DNA of 46,877 nucleotides, from positions 1 to 46,877 of the forward strand of contig QOQC01000003.1 of the NCBI GenBank assembly GCA_003331365.1. Reading direction: 5' to 3'. The notes below the pieces were generated by a model that was given only the letters and a program-made list of their open reading frames with translations, did no database searches and had not been told where the DNA came from. The position numbers were made by a program, and so were the translations under genes. This document shows, in pieces, positions 26,150-34,302 of the stretch (the first letter of the stretch is position 1; each line of letters starts with the position of its first letter). The DNA comes from Flavobacteriales bacterium. GTDB lineage: Bacteria; Bacteroidota; Bacteroidia; Flavobacteriales_D; Crocinitomicaceae.

Positions 26150-27079
26150 ATGAGTTTACTGACAGTTGGAAGCGTCGCTTTTGATGCTATTGAAACCCCA
26201 TATGGAAAGACGGATAAGATTGTAGGAGGAGCAGGTACCTTTATTTCGTTGGCATCATCATATTTTGTTGATCGTCAAAATATTATTTCAGTGGTTGGAG
26301 ATGATTTCCCGAAAAACACAATTAAGGAACTCAATTCAAGAGGGATTAATACTATGGGGCTTCAGATAAAAGAAGGGGAAAAAACATTTTTTTGGTCAGG
26401 CAAGTATCACAATGATATGAATAGCAGAGATACATTAATTACAGAATTAAATGTACTTGAAAACTTTGATCCAGTCGTTCCTAATGACTATCAAGATTCT
26501 GATTATTTAATGCTTGGAAACCTTAGTCCGCTTGTCCAAAGTACAGTTATTGAACGGCTTAAAAATAGACCTAAACTGATTGCAATGGATACCATGAATT
26601 TTTGGATGGATATTGCAATGAATGACCTCACTAAAACCATATCAATGGTTGATTTGTTAATCATTAATGACGAAGAAGCAAGACAATTAAGTGGTGAGTA
26701 CTCTTTGATTAAAGCGGCTCAAATTATTCGAGATATGGGACCAAAAATATTGATTATCAAGAAAGGCGAGCATGGCGCTTTGTTATTCGTCAAGGAAGAT
26801 GTGTTTTATGCTCCAGCCTTGCCACTTGAGGAAGTGTTTGATCCAACTGGCGCTGGAGATACTTTTGCAGGTGGGTTTATGGGTTACCTCGCTTCAACTC
26901 ACGATTTAACCTTTGAAAATCTTAAAAGAGCCGTGATTTATGGTTCGGCCATGGCCTCTTTTTGTGTTGAGAAATTTGGCACACAAAGATTATTGGAATT
27001 GGATAAAGAAGAAATCTCAAATCGAGTGAACCAATTTGTTAAATTGGCAAACTTTGACATGAACCTATTGATAAAATGA
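26150..27079 (+). CDS. PfkB-family carbohydrate/nucleoside kinase
   Basis: This is a ribokinase-like kinase of 309 residues. The glycine-rich N-terminus (GGAGTFISLA, about 26-35), the SVVGDDFP segment, and the C-terminal signature DPTGAGDTFAGGFMGYLA (about 229-246), with the catalytic Asp in GAGD, are all present. The substrate is not clear: PfkB members act on ribose, fructose, adenosine or other sugars. It is the first gene of a five-gene run in which the next gene starts inside its stop codon (ATGA), so a shared transcript is likely. Confidence 0.92.
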   Translation: MSLLTVGSVAFDAIETPYGKTDKIVGGAGTFISLASSYFVDRQNIISVVGDDFPKNTIKELNSRGINTMGLQIKEGEKTFFWSGKYHNDMNSRDTLITELNVLENFDPVVPNDYQDSDYLMLGNLSPLVQSTVIERLKNRPKLIAMDTMNFWMDIAMNDLTKTISMVDLLIINDEEARQLSGEYSLIKAAQIIRDMGPKILIIKKGEHGALLFVKEDVFYAPALPLEEVFDPTGAGDTFAGGFMGYLASTHDLTFENLKRAVIYGSAMASFCVEKFGTQRLLELDKEEISNRVNQFVKLANFDMNLLIK

Positions 27080-28773
27080 AAAATGAATTTATAGAGAAAC
27101 TTAGCTCAAAAGTCACTGAAGAGGACTTGATTTCGAATATTAGGGAGGTCAATCAATTAAGAACAGATTTTGATGATTGGTTATTGAAATCAGAAAGCAA
27201 TCAACAAGTTGAAACCCTAAAGGCTAAGGATCAAGGACAAGAAATTGAACAAATTGATTTTTCAGTATTCAAAGAACAATTTTATACGCTTTATGGAACT
27301 TACAAGGAAAATCGAAAGAAGCAAATTGCTTTAAAAAATGATTTAGAAGATGCCAACCTCAAGCAAAAAAGTGCTTTGATATCAGAACTCAAAACCTTAG
27401 TTGAAAACGAAGAAAACATTGGTTCAGCCTTTAAGTCATTTAACACAATTCAGGATACATGGAAAAAAATAGGTGACATTCCAAGGTCCAAAAGAGATGG
27501 AATTCAAAAGGAGTATTCGCGTCTTCGTGAAATGTTTTTTTATAACATCAATATTTATCGTGAGATAAAGGATCATGACTATAAGAGAAATACACAACTT
27601 AAACAAGACGTAATACATAAGCTACAGTCACTTCGTAATGATGAAACTCAAATTAGAGAGATTGAAAAATCGCTTCGCTTGCTTCAAGATGAATGGGAAG
27701 ATATTGGCCCTGTTAATAACGATGAATGGGAGATTTTAAAATCAAGTTATTGGGAAGCGGTTCGATCAATTTATGATAAAATAAATAAGCATTACGAGGA
27801 GTACCGTCAGATTCAAAATGACAATCTTGTCAAGAAACGTGAGATTATTGATTCACTTAAAGCCAAAATTGAGGACAACTCCGCCTCAAGAAATTTTAAA
27901 GATTGGAATAAACTCACCATTGAGGTAAAAAAAGCACAAGAGGATTGGAAAAAAATAGGCTTTGCATCAAAAAAAGATAATGACAAGATTTGGAAAGAAT
28001 TTCGTGGATTATGTAATACGTTTTTTGACGAAAGAAAAGTATTTTTCAAGTCAAAAGATGAGGTGGATCAAAAAGCCAGAGATCTAAAAAAAGAGCTTAT
28101 AGAAAAGGCCATAACTTTCAATACATCTAATGATATACCAAACGCTACTAAAGGTTTAATTGCGCTTCAGAAAGAATGGAAATCAGCTAAGAATGCTGGA
28201 AAATACGAAAGAAAATTGTGGGAAGATTTTCGAAAAGTATGCGATGACTTTTTTGGTCGAAAACAAGAAATATCATCGGAACTTCAAAAAACGCTTGAAG
28301 CAAATCTGAATGCTAAAAAGAAAGTGATTGCATCTTTCAAGGAAGTAAAATTGACTTCTGAAAATAAGGAGCAGCAACTAAAAAATGAAATAAATTCTTT
28401 TGTTTCTATTGGAGGAGTTCGTAAGGACAAGCTGAATGGAATATTAACCGAGTATATAGCTGTTCTGAAAGGGAAACTAAATGGTCTTAAAATGAAACCA
28501 GAGCAAATAGAAGCCACCATTTTCAAGGTGAAAATTGATTCATTTGCTGTGATGGAAAACAGTAAAGATTTATTTTATAAAGAGAAAAACATATTACGTA
28601 AAAGAATTACTTCGCTTGAAAATGATCTTATGCAATCTGAAAATAATCTTGGTTTCTTTTCGATTTCAAAGGGCGCCGAAAAACTATTTGATCAAGTCAA
28701 TCAGAAGAATGAAGAAACTAAGAATGAAATAGCCATTTTAAAAAGGCAATTGAAAATGATTCCTAATGAATAG
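27076..28773 (+). CDS. DUF349-repeat protein, cytoplasmic, coiled and charged
   Basis: This 565-residue protein is built from at least four DUF349 repeats, each with a W-K-x-I-G type core (TWKKIGDIP, EWEDIGPVN, DWKKIGFAS, EWKSAKNAG) followed by helices rich in Lys/Glu. It ends in a coiled-coil region (about 500-565). DUF349 proteins are common in Bacteroidetes, and their role is unknown; an all-helical scaffold is likely. There is no signal peptide or TM segment. It starts in the stop codon of the PfkB gene and overlaps the next gene by 8 nt. Confidence 0.9.
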   Translation: MKNEFIEKLSSKVTEEDLISNIREVNQLRTDFDDWLLKSESNQQVETLKAKDQGQEIEQIDFSVFKEQFYTLYGTYKENRKKQIALKNDLEDANLKQKSALISELKTLVENEENIGSAFKSFNTIQDTWKKIGDIPRSKRDGIQKEYSRLREMFFYNINIYREIKDHDYKRNTQLKQDVIHKLQSLRNDETQIREIEKSLRLLQDEWEDIGPVNNDEWEILKSSYWEAVRSIYDKINKHYEEYRQIQNDNLVKKREIIDSLKAKIEDNSASRNFKDWNKLTIEVKKAQEDWKKIGFASKKDNDKIWKEFRGLCNTFFDERKVFFKSKDEVDQKARDLKKELIEKAITFNTSNDIPNATKGLIALQKEWKSAKNAGKYERKLWEDFRKVCDDFFGRKQEISSELQKTLEANLNAKKKVIASFKEVKLTSENKEQQLKNEINSFVSIGGVRKDKLNGILTEYIAVLKGKLNGLKMKPEQIEATIFKVKIDSFAVMENSKDLFYKEKNILRKRITSLENDLMQSENNLGFFSISKGAEKLFDQVNQKNEETKNEIAILKRQLKMIPNE

Positions 28774-29428
28774 CTTTACTAATAGCTTGCTTATATTTTT
28801 TACAATTCCATTAATGTGTTTTGTGGTCTATGTAGGTTACGATGTTCCTATTGATTTTATGCATACGACCGGAAAGGAAATCCCTTATCAAGAATATATT
28901 TTTTTAGGTTTTGGATTGGTTTATTTTATGCTTCTGGTTTGGAGAAGTATACGCAGATGGATGGGGTTATTTATTGTAAATAAAACCGAAAGATTTAAAT
29001 GGAATATGTTGGTCAGTAAATCGAGATCTCAGCGTATTTTAGTCTATTCTTTGCTTGAATCTGGAATCATGTCAACGGTCGCTTTTGCGATGTATGTAGT
29101 TTCTGATGCAAATCATTTACCGGGAATTATTCTATATATTTTTTCAATTGAAGGATTGGTATTTTTGCTTCTTGGATTAAAAAACAAATTTCGCGTTGGC
29201 ATCTCTTCAAAGGCAGTTATTGTATCTGATAGAGAGGTTACAATAGCCTATTTAACAGGTCTAAGGCAGGTTACGATTGGAAATGAATCCATTTATTTTG
29301 ATTATATTAATGATTTACAACTCTCATTCCCAACAGATTGTATTGACGAGCAAAATATAGAATCATTTCGTTCAGAGATTAAAAATGTTGTTGACCGCGA
29401 TAGGGTTTTGATTCGAAATAAGTATTAA
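28766..29428 (+). CDS. Hypothetical membrane protein (four predicted helices)
   Basis: I do not recognise a family for this 220-residue protein. It has about four hydrophobic segments (residues about 5-27, 45-62, 90-115 and 120-140) followed by a hydrophilic C-terminal part of about 75 residues (KAVIVSDREVTIAYLTGLRQ onwards) that is likely on one side of the membrane. The start overlaps the DUF349 gene by 8 nt, and the REC-PAS-kinase gene begins 2 nt after its stop. Coupling to a signalling gene suggests a membrane part of the same pathway, but this is inference from position only. Confidence 0.8.
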   Translation: MNSFTNSLLIFFTIPLMCFVVYVGYDVPIDFMHTTGKEIPYQEYIFLGFGLVYFMLLVWRSIRRWMGLFIVNKTERFKWNMLVSKSRSQRILVYSLLESGIMSTVAFAMYVVSDANHLPGIILYIFSIEGLVFLLLGLKNKFRVGISSKAVIVSDREVTIAYLTGLRQVTIGNESIYFDYINDLQLSFPTDCIDEQNIESFRSEIKNVVDRDRVLIRNKY

Positions 29429-29430
29429 AA

Positions 29431-30783
29431 ATGGAAGAAGCACAAATATTAATTATCGAGGATGATTTGGTATTCGCGGAGATGGTGCAATTTCAGCTCA
29501 GTACTTCCGGAATTTCGTTAGAAAATATCATCTCTATTGATTCAATTGAAGATGCCAAAGAAATCAGAACGTATCAAGAACCAGATGTCATTCTCTTGGA
29601 TCTAAACATTACGGATTCATCAGGAATAAGTACATATGATTCAATCAGTAAGTTATTTCCATTAGCCTCAATTATTGTATTGTCAGGTATGGATGACGAA
29701 TCTATTGCACTAGAAATTGTTTCCAAGGGTGGTCAGGACTATGTATTGAAAGGAGATTTGAATGCGCAAATTTTAAATAAAACCATAAAATATGGTTTGC
29801 TTAGACGGCAGTTGAGTATTAAAGTTCAGAAGTCTGAGAGGAAATTTAAAGATGTATTTAACAAATCACCTTTACCAATCATTCAACTTGTCGGAGAGGA
29901 TATGGTAATCGAGCTGGTAAATAGTGCAGCCGAACAATTATATAATGTCAAGCGAGAAGATCTTATTGGTAAAAATATACAGGCGTTTAACATAGGGACT
30001 GATTCAGAAAGAGAAATAACTTCTGATGGAGGAAGATTTACACAGCATAGGGGAGATGGGGCTAAAATTATAGTTGACATCGAAATCAGTCAGATTGAAT
30101 CTGATTCCAAGCAGCCTGAATTTATTGCACTGTTGATAGATAGAACGAAAGAAATTGAATTCGAAAAAAGAAAATTTGATATCATTTCTCAAGCGGAAGA
30201 ATCTGAAAAGAAAAAAATTGCCAGAGAATTACATGATGGCTTGGGGCAACAAATGGTACTTTTGAATCTTTTGTTTCAGAACTTTCAACCAATCGACGAG
30301 CAGAAAGATAATTATAAGGACTTAGGAAACCTTTTACAAAGCTGTATCCGTGAGGTGAAAGAGATTGCTTATAACCTTTTACCGCCAGAATTAGAAAAGG
30401 GCTTTATTAATGCCATGGAGCGATTCTCACACCGAATTAATTCAATGGGGGAGATTCAGTTTAGCTTAGAAATAGATGAATCTATAATGGAGTCGGATCT
30501 TGAAACGATAGATAATTTTAATTTGTATCGAATCATACAGGAGCTTTTTAACAATGCATTAAAGCATTCAAATGCGACTATTTTTACCTTTAAAATGAAA
30601 AAAGAACCGTCCGGAAAAATATCAATAGATGTTTCTGATAATGGAGACGGCTTCGATATTGAGAAGGTGAACCACGGCTTGGGTCTTGCCAATTTGAATT
30701 ATCGAATGAATATGACCGGAATTAAAGGAGATTTTAATTCAAGTCAAGGGGAAGGAACAAAAGTGAGTTTAAACTTTGATTAA
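29431..30783 (+). CDS. Receiver-PAS-histidine kinase (NarX/LiaS-like HisKA_3)
   Basis: This 450-residue signalling protein has an N-terminal receiver domain (about 1-125; D57 in PDVILLDLNI), a PAS domain (about 140-250) and a C-terminal kinase with HisKA_3 dimerisation helix KKIARELHDGLGQQ (phospho-acceptor H268) and HATPase_c boxes IIQELFNNALKHS, DNGDGFDIEK and GLGLANLNYR. There is no TM segment, so it acts in the cytoplasm. Putting REC before the kinase means its activity can be set by another kinase. A partner regulator is not in this window. It is fourth in the PfkB/DUF349 gene run. Confidence 0.95.
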   Translation: MEEAQILIIEDDLVFAEMVQFQLSTSGISLENIISIDSIEDAKEIRTYQEPDVILLDLNITDSSGISTYDSISKLFPLASIIVLSGMDDESIALEIVSKGGQDYVLKGDLNAQILNKTIKYGLLRRQLSIKVQKSERKFKDVFNKSPLPIIQLVGEDMVIELVNSAAEQLYNVKREDLIGKNIQAFNIGTDSEREITSDGGRFTQHRGDGAKIIVDIEISQIESDSKQPEFIALLIDRTKEIEFEKRKFDIISQAEESEKKKIARELHDGLGQQMVLLNLLFQNFQPIDEQKDNYKDLGNLLQSCIREVKEIAYNLLPPELEKGFINAMERFSHRINSMGEIQFSLEIDESIMESDLETIDNFNLYRIIQELFNNALKHSNATIFTFKMKKEPSGKISIDVSDNGDGFDIEKVNHGLGLANLNYRMNMTGIKGDFNSSQGEGTKVSLNFD

Positions 30784-30785
30784 AA

Positions 30786-31760
30786 GTGAAGGTATTATTT
30801 ATACGTTTTAGCTCCATAGGAGATATTGTGTTGACTTTTCCTGTAGTTACTGCCTTTAAATCACAATACCCACATGCTCATATTTCTTTTTTGTCAAAAA
30901 AATCTTTTATTGAACTGTTGTCTGCCCAACCGTGTATTGATGAAAGTATTCCATTTGATAAGTCAGTATTACAGACTAGAAAATGGATTCGTAGTCAAAA
31001 GTTTGATCTCATTATCGATTTACACAAGAATACGCGAAGTCATTTGGTTTCGTTTGGAAATGCCAAAAAGATTTATAGATTCGAAAAGTTAAATTTTAGA
31101 AAAAAGCTTTTGACCTCCTTAAAGGTAGATAGGCTTCCAAATATTCATATTATAGATCGTTATTTCCAGGCATTAGCTTCTTTAGATTTGAATAAAGATT
31201 TAACAGGCACATCGTTCAGTATTCCCCAGGAGTTTGAGGTAAAAATCAGTACTGTTTTTAATGAAATTCCGGATATATTTCTTTGCATTGCCTTGGGGGC
31301 TCAGTTTAATACAAAAAAAATTCCCACATCACTTTTGGAGCAGCTAATTGAGGGTATAGAAACACCTATAGCCCTCTTGGGAGACAAAAATGACCTCGCC
31401 ACGGGAAATCGCCTTGTTGAGAAGTTCAAGCAAAAAAACATAGTCAATTGTGCCGGAAAATATTCCATATTGCAATCTGCAAGTATTTTGAATCAGTCAA
31501 ACAAATTAATTACTGGTGATACAGGCTTGATGCATATTGCATCTTTTTTCGATATTGATATTATAAGTATATGGGGAAATACAACACCTAAGTTTGGTAT
31601 GTATCCCTATAGAAAAGAGCACCACAAAAACGATTTACTTTTTGAAAAAAAGGATTTGGCTTGTCGACCATGTTCAAAAATAGGATATGAAAAATGTCCT
31701 AAAGGACACTTTAAGTGTATGGCTCATGATGCATCAGAAATCATTAGAGCGATAGAATAA
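30786..31760 (+). CDS. Glycosyltransferase family 9 (heptosyltransferase-like)
   Basis: This 324-residue enzyme, probably acting on LPS core or other envelope glycans, has the GT9 N-terminus VLFIRFSSIGDIVLTFPVV and the second-lobe donor-binding segment TGDTGLMHIASFFDIDIISI followed by WGNTTPKFGMYPY. The length fits ADP-heptose:LPS transferases, though donor and acceptor are not determined. The start is a GTG (30786), 2 nt after the stop of the kinase gene. Four Cys near the C-terminus (CRPCSKIGYEKCPKGHFKC) look like a conserved GT9 feature. The stop abuts the convergent hydrolase stop with no gap. Confidence 0.92.
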   Translation: MKVLFIRFSSIGDIVLTFPVVTAFKSQYPHAHISFLSKKSFIELLSAQPCIDESIPFDKSVLQTRKWIRSQKFDLIIDLHKNTRSHLVSFGNAKKIYRFEKLNFRKKLLTSLKVDRLPNIHIIDRYFQALASLDLNKDLTGTSFSIPQEFEVKISTVFNEIPDIFLCIALGAQFNTKKIPTSLLEQLIEGIETPIALLGDKNDLATGNRLVEKFKQKNIVNCAGKYSILQSASILNQSNKLITGDTGLMHIASFFDIDIISIWGNTTPKFGMYPYRKEHHKNDLLFEKKDLACRPCSKIGYEKCPKGHFKCMAHDASEIIRAIE

Positions 31761-33140
31761 TCAATTCCATATCTCTTGAAGGAAGTCTCTTATTTCCTCC
31801 ATCGCATCCATTGAAAATGTTTCTTCTAGCTGCCCGTACTCACTTACAGTGCATAAGGAACATTTCTGAAATAAATGGTTTAGTCCCTTTAACTCTTTTA
31901 CCGTTTGTAATTTTCTATTTTTCGGCAATAGTTTTTTATATCCTTCAATATTTTCTTTACTGGTAACCTGAATATCTCTGGAACCAATCAAGACAAGAAC
32001 ATGACAATCTAAATTTTTAATATCCTCACTAGGGGAATATTTCACAAATTCATACATCCATGGGTTGAGCATGGTTTCCGATACAGATTTTATCACTTCT
32101 TTTTTCTCATTTCTTTTAATAATATCATTTTTGTACATGACTTTAGTCCACCGTTTTGATATTTTTTCGAGTTCAATTTTAGCTTGACTAATAGACAAGG
32201 ATTTTACGATGGCATTGAATATTTCTCTGTTGTAATTCTGAGTGATTTCAAGCTCTTGTTCGGATGTATTATTACTTTCAGAAATTAGTCTTGTCTGGAT
32301 TTGAAGAATTGAATCACCTCTAATAGAGGTTCCTGCAAGTGAAACAATCCCGGATAGATTTTTTATCCTTGCACCCAAAATATTACATATTAATCCTCCT
32401 TCACTATGACCGATTACAACAATCTTATTGGAGTCGATATCATCTCTTCCTTTTAAGTATTCAATGGCCGATTCTCCATCAAGGGCAAAGTCTAAAGTTG
32501 TAGCCGATGCATAGTCACCTCCAGAAGCATGTGTCCCGCGGTCATCATATCGCAATACCGCATAGCCTAGACTTGTAAGATAATCCGCAAGGACCAAAAA
32601 AGGCTTGTGTCCCATTATTTCTTCATCTCTGTTTTGAGGTCCACTTCCACTGATCAATACTATTGCTGGAGTTTGATTGTTGTTTTTTGGAAGAGTAAGG
32701 GTGCCGGCCAAATAAAAAGAATCCTGCAAATTCATAAATTTTACTTCTTCAATATCGTAGGAAAACGGTGGTTTAGGATTTTGTGGTCGCTTGGGTTTAT
32801 TATTTTGCTGAGCCTCTTTATAAAAGGTCATATTTTCGACGATAGCTCCTTGCTGAAAAACTCCTGCAATGGAATCCGTATAATAAACCCCTTCAAAAAT
32901 GAATCCGATGTTTTTCATTTCAACTTTTAGCCGATTACCTTTCAAAAGGGATATTTCTGCTGGGATATCAAAGGCCTTTTGCTTCGGTGAATCAATGGTG
33001 ACCTTGTGATTTTTTTTGTCTTTCGTAATATGAAATACCAATTGAAGATCAGCAGCTTTTAATGTGGCATACCAATCCCCACAAGGAGATTGCGCAAGAC
33101 TTGTCATGCTTATAGAAAGAAACAGGAAGAATAATTTCAT
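31761..33140 (-). CDS. Secreted alpha/beta hydrolase
   Basis: This 459-residue secreted or periplasmic protein has a signal peptide (about 1-17), an N-terminal beta domain (about 20-135) and an alpha/beta-hydrolase domain (about 140-459). The nucleophile lies in IGHSEGGLICN (Ser about 247), the acid probably in LIGSRDIQV, and the His in KGLNHLFQK. The oxyanion/lid strand VLISGSGPQNRDEE and YDDRGTHASGG are typical of the dienelactone hydrolase/acyl-esterase clan. The natural substrate cannot be told. Its ATG (33140) is fused to the stop of the Mpo1-like gene. Confidence 0.9.
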   Translation of the reverse strand: MKLFFLFLSISMTSLAQSPCGDWYATLKAADLQLVFHITKDKKNHKVTIDSPKQKAFDIPAEISLLKGNRLKVEMKNIGFIFEGVYYTDSIAGVFQQGAIVENMTFYKEAQQNNKPKRPQNPKPPFSYDIEEVKFMNLQDSFYLAGTLTLPKNNNQTPAIVLISGSGPQNRDEEIMGHKPFLVLADYLTSLGYAVLRYDDRGTHASGGDYASATTLDFALDGESAIEYLKGRDDIDSNKIVVIGHSEGGLICNILGARIKNLSGIVSLAGTSIRGDSILQIQTRLISESNNTSEQELEITQNYNREIFNAIVKSLSISQAKIELEKISKRWTKVMYKNDIIKRNEKKEVIKSVSETMLNPWMYEFVKYSPSEDIKNLDCHVLVLIGSRDIQVTSKENIEGYKKLLPKNRKLQTVKELKGLNHLFQKCSLCTVSEYGQLEETFSMDAMEEIRDFLQEIWN

Positions 33141-33607
33141 TAATAAGGGACATTTAATTTTTTAAAAATAAAATGCATTAACCAAGCAGGACCAATGAGT
33201 AGAAACTGAATATCTTGGAGAAATGATGGTTTTTTACCCTCGATGTGATGACCAATAAATTGAAAAACCCAACTGACAGAAAAAATGCCAATGTAAATCC
33301 ATACGGGGTATTCCAAGGAATTGATATTCTGACATAAGAATATGCATGCAAATGCGAATAAGCTCATTCCTACGGAAATAGATATAGAAAGAGATATGTA
33401 GTAAATGAGGACAAGCACTAAAGCTACAAAAGCCCAATTTAGATTAAGGCTTCCGAATAAAGAAATGTTCCATGGAAAAGGAATAACAGAAATCAATCCT
33501 ACAATACTCAAAAAAATGGCTGGAACACATATCCAATGAATCAATTTATTTGTTTTGTTCTGATGACTCACCCCGTAGGCATCAATAAGAGATTGAAATT
33601 TGCTCAT
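33140..33607 (-). CDS. Mpo1-like (DUF962) membrane protein
   Basis: This is an integral membrane protein of 155 residues from the family that includes yeast Mpo1, a 2-hydroxy fatty acid dioxygenase. I start it at ATG 33607 (MSKFQSLIDAYG), 4 nt after the stop of the thioesterase gene; a longer in-frame reading would overlap that gene. The motifs are HQNKTNKLIHWICVP (about 14-28) with His pairs, and WVFQFIGHHIEGKKPSFL near residues 110-127, plus four hydrophobic helices. Conserved His residues suggest a metal site. It sits between an acyl-CoA thioesterase and a hydrolase, which hints at lipid turnover, though this is inference. Confidence 0.88.
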   Translation of the reverse strand: MSKFQSLIDAYGVSHQNKTNKLIHWICVPAIFLSIVGLISVIPFPWNISLFGSLNLNWAFVALVLVLIYYISLSISISVGMSLFAFACIFLCQNINSLEYPVWIYIGIFSVSWVFQFIGHHIEGKKPSFLQDIQFLLIGPAWLMHFIFKKLNVPY

Positions 33608-33611
33608 AGTT

Positions 33612-34130
33612 CTAATCGTTTTCGGTAAATAATTTTTTAAGCTCAGAGGCTTCACTCGGTTTCATTTTTCCTGCTAGAATTAAGCTCAATTGTTTTCTAC
33701 GTAAAGCCGCGTCGTATCGCTTTTTTTCTTCTTCACTTTCGGGAATCAATTCGGGGACTTGAATAGGACCGGCGTGTTGATCAACTGCCACAAATGTATA
33801 AATGGCGTCGTTACATTTAATTTTTTCTCCTGTGACCTGATCTTCGACATACACATCAATAATCACCTCCATTGACGAGTAGAATGATCTTGAAACTTTT
33901 GCCTCCAAGGTAACAATTGAGGCTTGCTTAATAGGTCTTTGAAAGGATACATGATTAACCGATGCCGTTACAACGACTCTTCTACAATGCCTGTGTGCAG
34001 AAACGCTTGCAATAACATCCATCCATGCCAATAACTCTCCTCCAAATAGATTTCCAATTGTGTTGGTATCATTAGGTAGAACAACTTTTGTTGCTATGGA
34101 GAGGGTATCAATCGCTTTTCTAGATTTCAT
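33612..34130 (-). CDS. Acyl-CoA thioesterase (hotdog fold)
   Basis: This is a cytoplasmic hotdog-fold thioesterase of the YciA/BFIT type (172 residues from ATG 34130; an in-frame TTG at 34136 would add two residues). It shows the hotdog signature PNDTNTIGNLFGGELLAWMD (about 20-39) with the catalytic Asn/Asp region, then the VTASVNHVSFQRPI strand and SRSFYSSMEV. A C-terminal alpha-helical extension (about 120-172) is rich in Lys and Glu. The family hydrolyses acyl-CoA, and substrate length is not known. The -7 box TACATTTG ends 3 nt before its ATG. Confidence 0.92.
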   Translation of the reverse strand: MKSRKAIDTLSIATKVVLPNDTNTIGNLFGGELLAWMDVIASVSAHRHCRRVVVTASVNHVSFQRPIKQASIVTLEAKVSRSFYSSMEVIIDVYVEDQVTGEKIKCNDAIYTFVAVDQHAGPIQVPELIPESEEEKKRYDAALRRKQLSLILAGKMKPSEASELKKLFTEND

Positions 34131-34133
34131 ACA

Positions 34134-34141
34134 CAAATGTA
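34134..34141 (-). promoter_or_regulatory. Candidate -7 box (TACATTTG) directly before the thioesterase start
   Basis: On the minus strand TACATTTG (34134-34141) ends 3 nt before the ATG at 34130, implying a leaderless or nearly leaderless mRNA. The nearest TTG upstream is at 15 or 23 nt, outside the usual spacing. Confidence 0.4.
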
Positions 34142-34302
34142 AGTAATAATGGAATTCAATAGTCCAATAATGAAATGAAAGAAAAGCGGTAATTTACAAT
34201 TGGAATCCATTTCAAGGAAATAAAAAAGTTTAAATAAAAAGTTTTATTGTTTACTTTAGCAAACCTTTAAAGAAATAATTCGTTAATAAGAAAACTAAAT
34301 CC

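Noticed and set aside
34222-34245. Direct repeat AAAAAGTTT twice before the M43 protease gene
   Set aside because: It is short, A/T-rich and not associated with a clear promoter, so chance is the simplest explanation.
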